Part shown: positions 20,862-29,045 of the stretch, piece by piece
Numbering within the stretch: position 1 is the stretch's first letter
Layout of the letters: each line of letters starts with the position of its first letter
Assembly: GCA_017619985.1 (NCBI GenBank)
Contig: JAFZRG010000100.1
Coordinates: 1-31,805 of the forward strand
Length of the DNA: 31,805 bases
Reading direction: 5' to 3'
From: Bacillota bacterium
GTDB lineage: Bacteria > Bacillota > Clostridia > Peptostreptococcales > Anaerovoracaceae
Notes under the pieces: model-generated
What the model was told of the DNA's origin: nothing
Databases searched by the model: none
The model's input: only the letters and a program-made list of their open reading frames with translations
Position numbers and translations under genes: made by a program

Positions 20862-22562
20862 CTACGGAAGCAGGTTGCACATCGTGGTGAGCGCCTGCTC
20901 CTGCGTGTAGTAGCCGAGCGGCGAGAAGGTGTTCTTTGCCGTGGACGTGGAGCCCATGATGCCTGCGCGGGTCACGTAATCCACGAAATCAGCAGCCCAC
21001 GCGATATCCTTCGCGTCTTCGTAATCCAGAGGATCCCCGTCCGCGGTCCGTCCGACGATCTTCGCCGTATTCGTCAGCATGACGGCGGCTTCGCGCCTCG
21101 TGATGGAACCGTTGGGATCGAACGTCTTTTCTCCCTTGCCTGCCACGATGCCCATCTGATAGGCCTGCATGACGTCGAGCAGATACGTGTCGTTGAAGGC
21201 TTCCCGGGCGGTATTGTAATCGATGCCGTTGCGGTTCAGCAGCGCGTTGTATTCGCTGCCGGTGTAGTACTGCTTGATCAGCGAGACCGCAAGGCTCGCG
21301 AATTCCGCGCGGGTGATGTTCGCTTTCGGGATCAGATCGAACCCGTCGGGGATGAGCCCCACATCCTGCGCCTTCTCCACGTAGCCTTTTGCCCACGCGG
21401 AGGGCTCGCCCGCCATGACGGGCTTCCCTTTTTTGGGGATCGCAGCCGTGCTGCCGTAGTCGACGAAGTGCAGCATGCTGGCCAGTTTTCTTCCCGCCGG
21501 CTGCACGTAGCCTGCCTGCGGCGTGTACAGTGTGGAGGACGCGCCTCCGTCCAGCGCCATGGCATCCACGGCGCCGATGCTCTTCAGATAGTCGATGATC
21601 TGTCCGAACGTAGCGGTGCACTCGCCGATCATCAGGCTGCCGTCGCCCATGACCGCCGCGAACGTGCGCTGCGCCTTGTAATCCCTGCCCATCTTAGGAT
21701 CGGAATTCGTATTCTCGGAGAACTTGTCGACGCCGCCTTCGAGCAGCCACGGGCTGCAGCCGACCGCGGTCACGACTTTGTCCCAGTCGGCCTGCGTGCC
21801 GGCTTTCTCCGGGGTCAGTACGGTCTCGATCTCCGCCAGATTGCCCACGTGCGGATCCGTGCTCCAGCTGCAGGAATTCGCCCAGGCGTTGGTGTTGAAC
21901 ACGACGACCTTCTCCCCTGCCGCCGGCACTTCGAGACGGGTCAGGCCTTTCTGGATGTCCGTCACCATTCCGCCCTGGATGCGCACGACGACCGCGCCGC
22001 TCTGCAGAGCGAAGCCATAACCCATCTCGGACGTGAACATGTCGATGGCGGAAGCGTCGGTGTGATAGACGTTGACGCCCCAGAATACGAATTTATCCTT
22101 GCCCCGGAACTTAGCCGAAACGGAGACGCTCACGCGGTCGATCAGATACTTTCCGTCCTCCGTGACCCCGAGCAGCACGTTCTTGCCGGAGCCTCTGCAG
22201 ATGACTTCGCCGCCGCTCATCAGCATGCCCATGATCTGCGCGCAGTTGTCCGGATAGGAAAGCGCTTTGCTGCCGCTGTAGTACGCGTTGAACAGCGCGC
22301 CGTTGACGGAAGCGGTCAGCGTGCCGGGCATGGCGTTCGCCTTCGAAACGTGGTCGGCGGCCGGCATATCCTTGTTGATGCTGTTCTGGCCGATCGTGAT
22401 CACGGCTCCGATCGTTCCGTTCGACGGGATCGTCACAGCGTTGCCGGTGTTTCCGCCGATGGAGATCGGGTAGGGATCCGCCGCATATGCGGGCTGTGCG
22501 CACAGCGGAAGCATCAGCACCGCGCACAGCAGAACGGCAAACAGTCTTCGTTTCGTGTTCAT
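20862..22562 (-). CDS. Secreted phosphodiester glycosidase (NAGPA family) with SLH repeats
   Basis: A 566-residue exported protein. MNTKRRLFAVLLCAVLMLPL and the following AQPAYA form a signal peptide with an AxA cleavage site. The middle part (about 80-375) belongs to the phosphodiester glycosidase family related to N-acetylglucosamine-1-phosphodiester alpha-N-acetylglucosaminidase, with the signatures AQRTFAAV and ALDGGASSTLY (336-346). The C-terminal ~175 residues hold three SLH repeats (KANITRAEFASLAV; DPNGSITRREAAVM; the third more divergent), which should anchor it to cell-wall secondary polymers. It probably cleaves phosphodiester-linked sugars in wall or exopolymers. ATG 22562 has a GAGGAGAA site; the in-frame reading to 22643 would begin inside the upstream transporter gene. 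It follows the ECF fusion by 11 bases. Confidence 0.88.
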   Translation of the reverse strand: MNTKRRLFAVLLCAVLMLPLCAQPAYAADPYPISIGGNTGNAVTIPSNGTIGAVITIGQNSINKDMPAADHVSKANAMPGTLTASVNGALFNAYYSGSKALSYPDNCAQIMGMLMSGGEVICRGSGKNVLLGVTEDGKYLIDRVSVSVSAKFRGKDKFVFWGVNVYHTDASAIDMFTSEMGYGFALQSGAVVVRIQGGMVTDIQKGLTRLEVPAAGEKVVVFNTNAWANSCSWSTDPHVGNLAEIETVLTPEKAGTQADWDKVVTAVGCSPWLLEGGVDKFSENTNSDPKMGRDYKAQRTFAAVMGDGSLMIGECTATFGQIIDYLKSIGAVDAMALDGGASSTLYTPQAGYVQPAGRKLASMLHFVDYGSTAAIPKKGKPVMAGEPSAWAKGYVEKAQDVGLIPDGFDLIPKANITRAEFASLAVSLIKQYYTGSEYNALLNRNGIDYNTAREAFNDTYLLDVMQAYQMGIVAGKGEKTFDPNGSITRREAAVMLTNTAKIVGRTADGDPLDYEDAKDIAWAADFVDYVTRAGIMGSTSTAKNTFSPLGYYTQEQALTTMCNLLP

Positions 22563-22573
22563 AACAGTTCTCC

Positions 22574-25231
22574 TCATTCGATGATAGCGTATTTGACTTT
22601 GATGCGGTCCAGCTTCTCCAGCATGGGCTCGGCGCCGAACCAAAGGAAGATCCAGGTCGCCGCCGCGTGGACGCAGTCTACCGGAAAACCCGTCAAATAA
22701 TAGGTGAGCAGGATCTTCTTATCGAGCGTATGGACCCACATCAGCGCCGCCGCGGGGTTCATGATGCCGCCGTAGATGATGATCGCGCACAGCGCGCCGA
22801 AGATGCACAGAGACAACCTCGTGCGCCGCAGCACGCCTTTGCGGTACAGCACCCCCGCGAGGAATCCGATGATGCCCATCGCGAACATCTGCCACGGGGT
22901 CCACGGGCCCTGCGAGAACATGACGTTCGATGCGAGCATCGTGACCGCCCCCACGAGGAAGCCGGTCTCGCCGCCGAACGCGACGCCCGCGATGATCGTG
23001 ACCGCCATGACGGGCTTGAAGCTCGGCAGCATGAAAAAGACCATCCTGCCTGCGACGCCGATGGCGCACAGGGTCGCGATGATCACGAGTTCCCTGGCCT
23101 GGGGCTTTCTGCCCTCGAAGATCAGGAAGAACGGCAGCATGCACTCCAGCAGCACCAGAAGCGCGATGAAATAATACTTGCGGCCGCCCAGCCAGGTCTC
23201 CCCGGCGAACAGCGTGAGCGGGATCAGCAGCAGGATGAGCGCGGAAGCGACGACCGTCCGCTTCGACAGTTTGCGCTTGTCAAGCGGCGTCTGCAGCGCC
23301 GTGTCCTTTCTCGTGCTGCGTCCGCTGATGCTCAGGGCGAAGACGACCAGGAGCGCGATGAAGATGCCGTACTGCAGCATCTGGTCCGAAGCCATGGCCG
23401 CGACGCCTTTTTCGTTCAGCAGCGAACTGAGGTCCTGCCCCTTCATGAAGCGCAGGAACATCACGAAAGCGGACACGCCCGAAACGAGCGCGACGATCTT
23501 GCAGACCGGGCTGAGCTTCGCGCTGTCCATTGCGGAACTTTCCGCTTTCGGCAGCGGCATGCGGTAGTACCCTGCCGGCATCTCCTTCTCAGAAGGCACG
23601 TCCGCGCCGAGCGATCCCATGACGTCTTCCGCCGTGACCGCGCCGGGCATCACGTCCCTCGCCATGCGGCTCGCGGCCGTCGTATAGAACGTGTTGCCGG
23701 GGAAGAATGCCGAAGGGTCGTCTTCCGAGACGACCGCGCCGTCGAAGAACATGGCGCAGCGGTCCGCGTATTTCGCGCAGAATTCCACGTCGTGGCTGAC
23801 CATGACGATGGTGACGCCCTTCGTCTGCAGCGCTTTCAGGATCGCCGCGAAGACCTGTTTGAACTCTGCGTCCAGGCCCTTGGTCGGTTCGTCGAGCAGC
23901 AGGATGTCCGGTTCGAGCAGCAGCACCTTCGCCAGCGCCGCTCTCTGCTGTTCCCCGCCGGACAGATCGTACGGATGACGGTCGAGCAGGTCCTGCAGGC
24001 CGCACAGGTGCACGACGCGGGCCGTCTTCTCTTCCCGGTCCGAATCCTCTTTGGGCAGCATCTCGAGAAGGTCTTCGCGCACCGTTTTCTTCACGAACAG
24101 CGTCTGCGGATTCTGCGGCAGCATGCGCACCGCACCTTCCGCATGCACCTCGCCGCGGTACGGTTTCGCGAGGCCGCAGAGAAGTTTCAGCGAAGTCGTC
24201 TTGCCGCTGCCGTTGCCGCCCAGCATCGCGTAGAACTCGCCCTTCCGCACTTCCAGAGAAAGCCCTTTCACCACGTCGGGAAGATCCTTTTCATAGCGGT
24301 AATACAGTTCCTCCGCACGAAGCACGACAGGAGCTTCTCCGGATGCTGCCGGGCTTTCCTCTTCCGCCTTTTCCGCAGCTTTCAGAGGATGATCCTCCGC
24401 GTACGCTTTCAGCCAGTCCTTGCCTTCGCGCACTGTGAGCGGCACGTCCGCGTACTTCTCTCCGTCCGGCGCCGCAGCCCAGATGCGCATGGCAGCGGGC
24501 ATGGCCAGGAACATCGCGCTGCCCTTGTCCCGCAGCGCAAGCCCCGCATCCCGCGGTGACCCGCAGAACACCACTTCACCTTTGTCCATGACGATCGCCC
24601 GGTCCGCCAGGGTGAACGCTTCTTCGAGCCTGTGCTCGGTCAGGAGCACCGTCGTACCGAGTTCTCGGTTGATCTTGCCCAGGGTCGCCAGGAAATCCGA
24701 CGCCGCAATGGGGTCGAGCTGGCTCGTAGGTTCGTCCAGGATCAACACCGTGGGGCGCATCACCATGATAGATGCAAGATTCAGCAACTGCTTCTGACCG
24801 CCGGACAGTTCGGAAACGTTCTTATAGAACCAGTTCTGGATGCCGAAGAACGAGGCCATCTCGGCCACCCTTCTTCGGATCTCGGGCGTCTCGACGCCAA
24901 GACTCTCCAGCCCGAAAGCCAATTCGTGCCAGACCTTGTCCGTCACCACCTGGTTGTCCGGGTTCTGCTGCACGAAGCCGATGCGTTCGCTCTGCGTGCG
25001 AAGATCCATGTCCGCCAGGGATATGCCGTCGATCAGGATCTCTCCCGTCAGGATGCCCTTCGGCGCCATAACGCTCTTCAGCTGCCGCAGCATCGTCGTC
25101 TTGCCGCAGCCGGACGGTCCGCAGAGCACGGCAAAATCGCCCTGCTGCACCGTAAAGCTCGCGTGCTTTACGGCAGGGACATCTTCCTGCGGATACGTAA
25201 ACGTCAGATCCCGGACGACAAGCGCTTCCAT
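22574..25231 (-). CDS. ECF transporter: two fused ATPase domains plus a C-terminal membrane (S) domain
   Basis: An 885-residue three-part fusion. ABC domain 1 has Walker A GPSGCGKT (38-45), signature LSGGQ (142-146) and Walker B VLILDEP. ABC domain 2 has Walker A GGNGSGKT (338-345), signature LSGGE (423-427) and Walker B ILLLDEP. The last ~310 residues (from ~575) hold about eight to nine hydrophobic helices; the segment ARELVIIATLCAIGVAGRM through WTPWQMFAMGIIGFLAGVL looks like an ECF S component. With EcfT from the upstream gene this would be a complete dedicated vitamin or cofactor importer. Arrangements with DUF4430 and alpha/alpha-barrel proteins suggest a corrinoid substrate (compare the CbrTUV type), but the substrate is not shown by the sequence. 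It overlaps ecfT by 28 bases. Confidence 0.88.
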   Translation of the reverse strand: MEALVVRDLTFTYPQEDVPAVKHASFTVQQGDFAVLCGPSGCGKTTMLRQLKSVMAPKGILTGEILIDGISLADMDLRTQSERIGFVQQNPDNQVVTDKVWHELAFGLESLGVETPEIRRRVAEMASFFGIQNWFYKNVSELSGGQKQLLNLASIMVMRPTVLILDEPTSQLDPIAASDFLATLGKINRELGTTVLLTEHRLEEAFTLADRAIVMDKGEVVFCGSPRDAGLALRDKGSAMFLAMPAAMRIWAAAPDGEKYADVPLTVREGKDWLKAYAEDHPLKAAEKAEEESPAASGEAPVVLRAEELYYRYEKDLPDVVKGLSLEVRKGEFYAMLGGNGSGKTTSLKLLCGLAKPYRGEVHAEGAVRMLPQNPQTLFVKKTVREDLLEMLPKEDSDREEKTARVVHLCGLQDLLDRHPYDLSGGEQQRAALAKVLLLEPDILLLDEPTKGLDAEFKQVFAAILKALQTKGVTIVMVSHDVEFCAKYADRCAMFFDGAVVSEDDPSAFFPGNTFYTTAASRMARDVMPGAVTAEDVMGSLGADVPSEKEMPAGYYRMPLPKAESSAMDSAKLSPVCKIVALVSGVSAFVMFLRFMKGQDLSSLLNEKGVAAMASDQMLQYGIFIALLVVFALSISGRSTRKDTALQTPLDKRKLSKRTVVASALILLLIPLTLFAGETWLGGRKYYFIALLVLLECMLPFFLIFEGRKPQARELVIIATLCAIGVAGRMVFFMLPSFKPVMAVTIIAGVAFGGETGFLVGAVTMLASNVMFSQGPWTPWQMFAMGIIGFLAGVLYRKGVLRRTRLSLCIFGALCAIIIYGGIMNPAAALMWVHTLDKKILLTYYLTGFPVDCVHAAATWIFLWFGAEPMLEKLDRIKVKYAIIE

Positions 25232-26097
25232 ACACGGTCCTCTCTGAGGTCAAGAAATACGGGGGTAAAGCAAAGGGCGAAGTAAACGGCCTGGAACGCG
25301 AAAGGCAGCAGGCCCCACGCGCCTTTCACGGTCGGATAATACCGCCAGGCGAACGCGCCGGCCGCCCAGCCGCCTGTCAGGAACAGGCCGCAGAAGACCA
25401 GCCACAGCATCGCCAGTCTGTCGCGGCTGTCGAAACGGTAGATCGAGAACGCAGTGCGTCCGGGCTGCCCATAGCCGCGGCAGCGCATGGAATCCGCCGT
25501 TTCGATGCCGTTTTCCAGCGCCCAGGTGATCATGATGGACAGGATCGTGACCGCCTTCTTCAGCCTCTGCAGCACACTGCCTTCCGACACGTCCCGCCCG
25601 AGGCTCGCCTGGGCTTCGCGCACCGTGTCCAGCTGCGCCTTGAAGCGCGGCACGAAGCGCAAAGTCATAGATAGAACGAGCGAAAGCGCCGGGATGACGC
25701 GCCCGAACAGATACACGAATTTGTCTGAGGTCATCACCGCGGTGTAGCACGAGAACCAGCTGATGACCGCCGCGATCATCAGCGCCGCCGCGATGCCGTA
25801 ATAGATGCTCTCCGCGGTCAGCGGATTGCCAGTCGGCAGATAACCCAGGATCGTCGCTCCTTCGTGGTTGAACACCGGGTTGACCACCGCAGCGAGCAAC
25901 ATCATGGGCAGCAGAAAACAGAGGGAAAAGCGCGCGCCTTTCCGCCCGTTCAGATACACGTTATAGGCGATAGCGGCCGACAGAGTGATAGCCAGAGACA
26001 CCGGGTGCATCCAGCACATCGTCAGCACCATCACCAGCCCGAAATACAGAAAATTCACGGCCGGATGATAAGAAGAAAACGTATCGCGGTCCTTCAA
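25204..26097 (-). CDS. ecfT: ECF transporter transmembrane coupling protein EcfT
   Basis: A 297-residue membrane protein with about six hydrophobic segments. It contains the cytoplasmic coupling-helix region of EcfT proteins: MTLRFVPRFKAQLDTVREAQASLG followed by a second helix (NGIETADSMRCRGYGQPGRT) with the conserved charged and glycine-containing Arg-rich motif (SMRCRGYG). It links the ATPases to the S component. The start is a TTG at 26097 giving LKDRDTFSSYHPAVN, chosen because AGAAAGG lies 8 bases upstream; the longer reading to 26175 lies mostly within the upstream gene. The gene follows DUF4430 with a 14-base gap and overlaps the ATPase/S gene by 28 bases. Confidence 0.88.
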   Translation of the reverse strand: MKDRDTFSSYHPAVNFLYFGLVMVLTMCWMHPVSLAITLSAAIAYNVYLNGRKGARFSLCFLLPMMLLAAVVNPVFNHEGATILGYLPTGNPLTAESIYYGIAAALMIAAVISWFSCYTAVMTSDKFVYLFGRVIPALSLVLSMTLRFVPRFKAQLDTVREAQASLGRDVSEGSVLQRLKKAVTILSIMITWALENGIETADSMRCRGYGQPGRTAFSIYRFDSRDRLAMLWLVFCGLFLTGGWAAGAFAWRYYPTVKGAWGLLPFAFQAVYFALCFTPVFLDLREDRVWKRLSSGI

Positions 26098-26111
26098 ATC
26101 TTTTGCCTTTC

Positions 26112-26966
26112 TTAATAGCTTCCGGCGGCATATCCGCCGCCTACGTCGGCACCGAGGTCGCAGGTATACAACCAACGAATTATGTCACCCTCTTGCAAAG
26201 CGTAACGGCTGCAGCCGTAATTGGGGAACCACCCGTTGACGGAGTACATCCACCCGGACAGTTCGCCGCAGTCGAATTCGTAGAGATTGGCTATCCCTTC
26301 GATGTAGGCGCTGTTGTACATGGGCGTGTTCTCGAACTCCATGTGGATGCCGTTCTGACGGCAGGTACGCTGCAGCACGTTGAACACGCTCTCACCTTCA
26401 TAAAACGTCACGGTGACCGGCGCCAGGATGACCCCGCCGGCGGGCACCAGATCGGTCTTTTCCGGGTCCAGCCAGTCCATATGATCCAGGATCGTATTGC
26501 AGCTGATGGAGATCGTGCAGGTATGCGCCACATCCGTGACCGTCAAGTTCTGCGGATCCACCGGTGCGGGATTGCCTTCCGTAACGGGATCTGTCTGCGG
26601 CGGAGCCTCTTCTGCGGCAGGAGCCGGTTCCGGTTCTGCGGGACCTTCCTGAGGCCCGGGTGTCACGGGATTCTGCGGTCCTTCTGCGGTCGCGGGATCG
26701 GTGCTCTCCGCCGGCTCCTCAGCCTCCGCGCTTACGGGTTCTTCCGGCGGCGTTACTTCCGTCTGTTCCGCCGGCGGATCTTCGACTGGCGGAACCGTCT
26801 CGGCCGATACCCCTTCCGGAAGCGGAGCGACAGGCTGCTCCTGCGCTTCTTCCGCGCTGCCGGCATTCCAGCCGTGCATGCCAGGCGCACTGCCTCCGTA
26901 CCAGAACGCGAACGCCAGGACCGCTGCGGCAGCGACGCCTATAATGATCTTCGTACTCGTCTTCAT
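26112..26966 (-). CDS. Membrane-anchored DUF4430 (transcobalamin-like C-terminal domain) protein
   Basis: A 284-residue protein. An N-terminal hydrophobic helix (TKIIIGVAAAAVLAFAFWYGG) acts as an uncleaved anchor or signal. Residues ~38-140 are a proline/glutamate-rich spacer able to cross the cell wall. The globular part (~145-275) matches DUF4430, the fold related to the small beta domain of intrinsic factor and transcobalamin: TVTFYEGESVFNVLQRTCRQNGI, YNSAYIEGIANLYEFDCGELSGWMYSVNGWFPNYGCSRYALQEGD. Cysteines at several places may form surface disulfides. ATG 26966 overlaps the upstream stop (ATGA). It lies between an alpha/alpha-barrel repeat protein and EcfT, consistent with a surface ligand-capture role feeding the transporter. 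Confidence 0.86.
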   Translation of the reverse strand: MKTSTKIIIGVAAAAVLAFAFWYGGSAPGMHGWNAGSAEEAQEQPVAPLPEGVSAETVPPVEDPPAEQTEVTPPEEPVSAEAEEPAESTDPATAEGPQNPVTPGPQEGPAEPEPAPAAEEAPPQTDPVTEGNPAPVDPQNLTVTDVAHTCTISISCNTILDHMDWLDPEKTDLVPAGGVILAPVTVTFYEGESVFNVLQRTCRQNGIHMEFENTPMYNSAYIEGIANLYEFDCGELSGWMYSVNGWFPNYGCSRYALQEGDIIRWLYTCDLGADVGGGYAAGSY

Positions 26967-28621
26967 AACAGATCCGCCACTCCCAGTAAGTTAAAGAGCA
27001 TCTGCGCCACTTCCGCGCGCGTGACCGCTTTCAGCGGCTCTATGTTCAGTGCGCTGTCGTCCAGGATGCCGCTGTCATAGCAGAACGCCAGGAACTTTCT
27101 CGCCCACTGCGCGGACTGCGTATAATCCGCAAAGGGAGACAGCGTGTCGCGGATGCGCGCCGCGTCGTATTCGATATCCATACCGCAAAGCTTCGCCGCA
27201 GCCGCCACCATCGTCGCGGCCTCCTGCTTCGTGATCGTTCCGCCGGGGTTGAACTTTCCGTTCCCGACGCCAGCCACGATGCCGTATCTGTAAGCTGCCG
27301 CGATGCGTCCCGCTGCCCAGTGCCCTTCCGTATCGGCAAAAGTGTTCGCATCCTCCGGCTGCAGGCCCAGAGCAGCGGTCACCATGCAGCAGAACTCCGC
27401 GCGTGTCATGGTCCGTTCGGGACGGAACGTGCCGTCTGGATATCCGGAAATGATCCCTCTCGCCGCCATCGCTTCGATCGCCTGCACGTTGTCGTGCAGC
27501 GCCGCGTCCTCGAACGTGGTGCCGGGTGACGTGATGGGCACAGTCTGCACGGCGGGATCTTTGCCGGGCAGGCCTTTGCCGCCCTGCGTTCCGTCCGGAT
27601 CCGCCACGGTGATCGCGTCGCTCATGCGGTAGAGGCTGTTCTTTCCCTGCCGCAGACGCAGCGCATCGACCATACCGTAAAATCCCTGTTCGGACGTCAG
27701 CTGATTGTTGCCGCTGCCGTCTGCCGTGTGCAGGAAACCGCCGGCATTCGTCTGATAGCTCAGAACGTTGTCCAGCAGCGATCTGCCGTTCTTGATGAAC
27801 CGAGGATCCTCCGGAGAGATGCCGAGTTCGCACAGTCCGACCATGACCTGTACCGCACTTTCGCAGGTGTATGTTCCCATGGTCGCAAAGCCGCCGTCTT
27901 CCCCCTGCTGCCGGCTCATGCAGTCCACGGCCTTTGCTACAGCCTCCGCTACGGCAGGCTGATCCGTATATTTCGACAGCGCCTGCAGCACCATCCCGGT
28001 GATATCCGAGTCGGCCGTGAGATTGTCCGTCGAGGCCGTCTCCGCGGTCCCGTACAGGTTCCAGCCGCCGTCCGGGAGCTGGCTGTTCACAAGGCAGTCC
28101 ACGTACATCTGCCGGGTCGCCTGCGTCGCCGCTTCGGGATCGACCGGCATGGGATAATCGCGGCTGTCCAGAGCGATCAGCGCCCAGACAGGCCCGTTCA
28201 GCCCCTGCCATATCGTCTTATCGTAGTCGCCGAGCGGCTTCGTCAGGTCGTAACCCGCTACGTTTCTGGCGTCTTTGCCGATCGCCGAAACGGCGATGAT
28301 CAGCCGGGAATATTCCGAATACTTTTTCTCATGCAGCACGCCGCCGCATGCTTTCACGGATTCCTCCACCGCACGGTAATACTCCTGATAATACGCTTCC
28401 GGCACGTCGATGCCGCTCCTGGCAAGCCCGACGACGGCCCATTCCCCGCCGATATTGCCCGGCTGCGGGTTTTTGACCGCATCCAACATATATGCTGCCG
28501 CGTTTTCCACCGCCTGCTGCAGCGTATCTTCGCTGACCGCCGCGAAACAGCCGGCAGGAACACTGCCTGCCAGCAGCACGAAGATCATCAGGATCATAAG
28601 AGATCGCTTTATCGTTTTCAT
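26963..28621 (-). CDS. Secreted prenyltransferase/squalene-oxidase-repeat protein with SLH repeats
   Basis: A 552-residue exported protein. MKTIKRSLMILMIFVLLAGS with AGCFA is a signal peptide. Residues ~30-340 contain alpha/alpha-toroid repeats of the squalene cyclase/prenyltransferase type, seen as QLPDGGWNLY, DSDITGMVLQALSKY, QGEDGGFATMG and TNAGGFLHT; the same fold forms the alpha domain of intrinsic factor and transcobalamin. No cyclase DxDD motif is visible, so it is not an enzyme of terpene synthesis. Three SLH repeats fill the C-terminal ~185 residues (GYPDGTFRPERTMTRAEFC; GKFNPGGTITKQEAATM; a third before the end). ATG 28621 has a GGTGGAGG site. It is the first gene of the ECF unit and overlaps the DUF4430 gene by four bases. 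Confidence 0.88.
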   Translation of the reverse strand: MKTIKRSLMILMIFVLLAGSVPAGCFAAVSEDTLQQAVENAAAYMLDAVKNPQPGNIGGEWAVVGLARSGIDVPEAYYQEYYRAVEESVKACGGVLHEKKYSEYSRLIIAVSAIGKDARNVAGYDLTKPLGDYDKTIWQGLNGPVWALIALDSRDYPMPVDPEAATQATRQMYVDCLVNSQLPDGGWNLYGTAETASTDNLTADSDITGMVLQALSKYTDQPAVAEAVAKAVDCMSRQQGEDGGFATMGTYTCESAVQVMVGLCELGISPEDPRFIKNGRSLLDNVLSYQTNAGGFLHTADGSGNNQLTSEQGFYGMVDALRLRQGKNSLYRMSDAITVADPDGTQGGKGLPGKDPAVQTVPITSPGTTFEDAALHDNVQAIEAMAARGIISGYPDGTFRPERTMTRAEFCCMVTAALGLQPEDANTFADTEGHWAAGRIAAAYRYGIVAGVGNGKFNPGGTITKQEAATMVAAAAKLCGMDIEYDAARIRDTLSPFADYTQSAQWARKFLAFCYDSGILDDSALNIEPLKAVTRAEVAQMLFNLLGVADLL

Positions 28622-28652
28622 GGAGTCCTCCACCGCATAGTAATACATGATA

Positions 28653-28681
28653 ATATTAGCATTTTGCGTCGTCGCGTTCAA
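28653..28681 (-). promoter_or_regulatory. Promoter of the surface-capture/ECF unit
   Basis: TTGAAC, a 17-base spacer and TAATAT preceded by TG one base upstream (TGCTAATAT) on the minus strand; 31 bases before the start codon. The -35 lies within a perfect inverted repeat (28674-28689). Confidence 0.8.
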
Positions 28682-28689
28682 GTGAACGC
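28674..28689. promoter_or_regulatory. Operator-like perfect inverted repeat over the -35 element
   Basis: GCGTTCA-AG-TGAACGC has two perfect 7-base arms around a 2-base centre. It covers the -35 hexamer of the ECF-unit promoter, the classical place for a repressor site. The regulator is unknown. Confidence 0.6.
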
Positions 28690-28721
28690 ACCGCAAATGA
28701 CCCGCCGCACTGCTGCTTCGC

Positions 28722-28759
28722 AAAAAATACAAGAGCGGCCTCTGCGCAAAGGCCGCTCT
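28722..28759 (-). terminator. Terminator of rpmF
   Basis: A perfect 10-bp stem (AGAGCGGCCT / AGGCCGCTCT), 8-base loop, then TGTATTTTTT on the minus strand, 40 bases after rpmF. Confidence 0.93.
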
Positions 28760-28799
28760 CATCGTTTTGTCCTTTAGCTAAAAGTCTTTTCCGAATCTA

Positions 28800-28979
28800 T
28801 TATTCCTCGGGGACTACCTCTTTGCCGTCATAATAACCGCAATTGGGGCAAACTCTGTGAGGAAGCTTGGGCTCGTGGCACTTCGGGCATACGGATAATG
28901 CCGGTGCGGACTTTACCATGTTCGCAGATTTTCTGCTGGATGTTTTAGCTGAGGAAGTTCTTCTCTTAGGTACTGCCAT
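28800..28979 (-). CDS. rpmF: 50S ribosomal protein L32
   Basis: L32, 59 residues. It begins MAVPKRRTSSAKTSSRKSAN, the family signature, and has two CxxC pairs (CPKCHEPKLPHRVCPNCGYY) for a zinc ribbon, so it is the zinc-binding form. ATG 28979 has an AGAAGGAGG site; the in-frame extension to 29045 crosses the promoter. It is transcribed alone from a near-consensus promoter between ackA and itself and stopped by a strong terminator. L32 is usually next to a DUF177 (YceD) gene; that gene is not present here, which makes this a solitary copy. Confidence 0.98.
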   Translation of the reverse strand: MAVPKRRTSSAKTSSRKSANMVKSAPALSVCPKCHEPKLPHRVCPNCGYYDGKEVVPEE

Positions 28980-29016
28980 TTGGAACACCTCCTTCTCTAG
29001 AAAAATTAACGAATTG

Positions 29017-29045
29017 AGTATAGTGAACGGTCCGGATTTTGTCAA
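29017..29045 (-). promoter_or_regulatory. Near-consensus promoter of rpmF
   Basis: TTGACA (perfect), a 17-base spacer and TATACT (five of six) on the minus strand. The -35 begins at the base immediately after the ackA stop codon (TAG-TTGACA). The best promoter in the window. Confidence 0.93.

Noticed and set aside
20850..24559. Plus-strand frames of 616 and 630 codons
   Set aside because: Antisense to the SLH/glycosidase and ECF genes; composition is shadow-like (R/H/D/A-rich).
26963..28621. Squalene/hopene cyclase or prenyltransferase enzyme
   Set aside because: Only the alpha/alpha repeats are present, with no cyclase DxDD motif; the protein is exported and carries SLH anchors, so a binding role is more likely.
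28622..28721. Cobalamin riboswitch upstream of the putative corrinoid-uptake unit
   Set aside because: The space between the rpmF terminator and the start codon is about 100 bases and I see no B12-box landmarks; a promoter with a palindrome is there instead.
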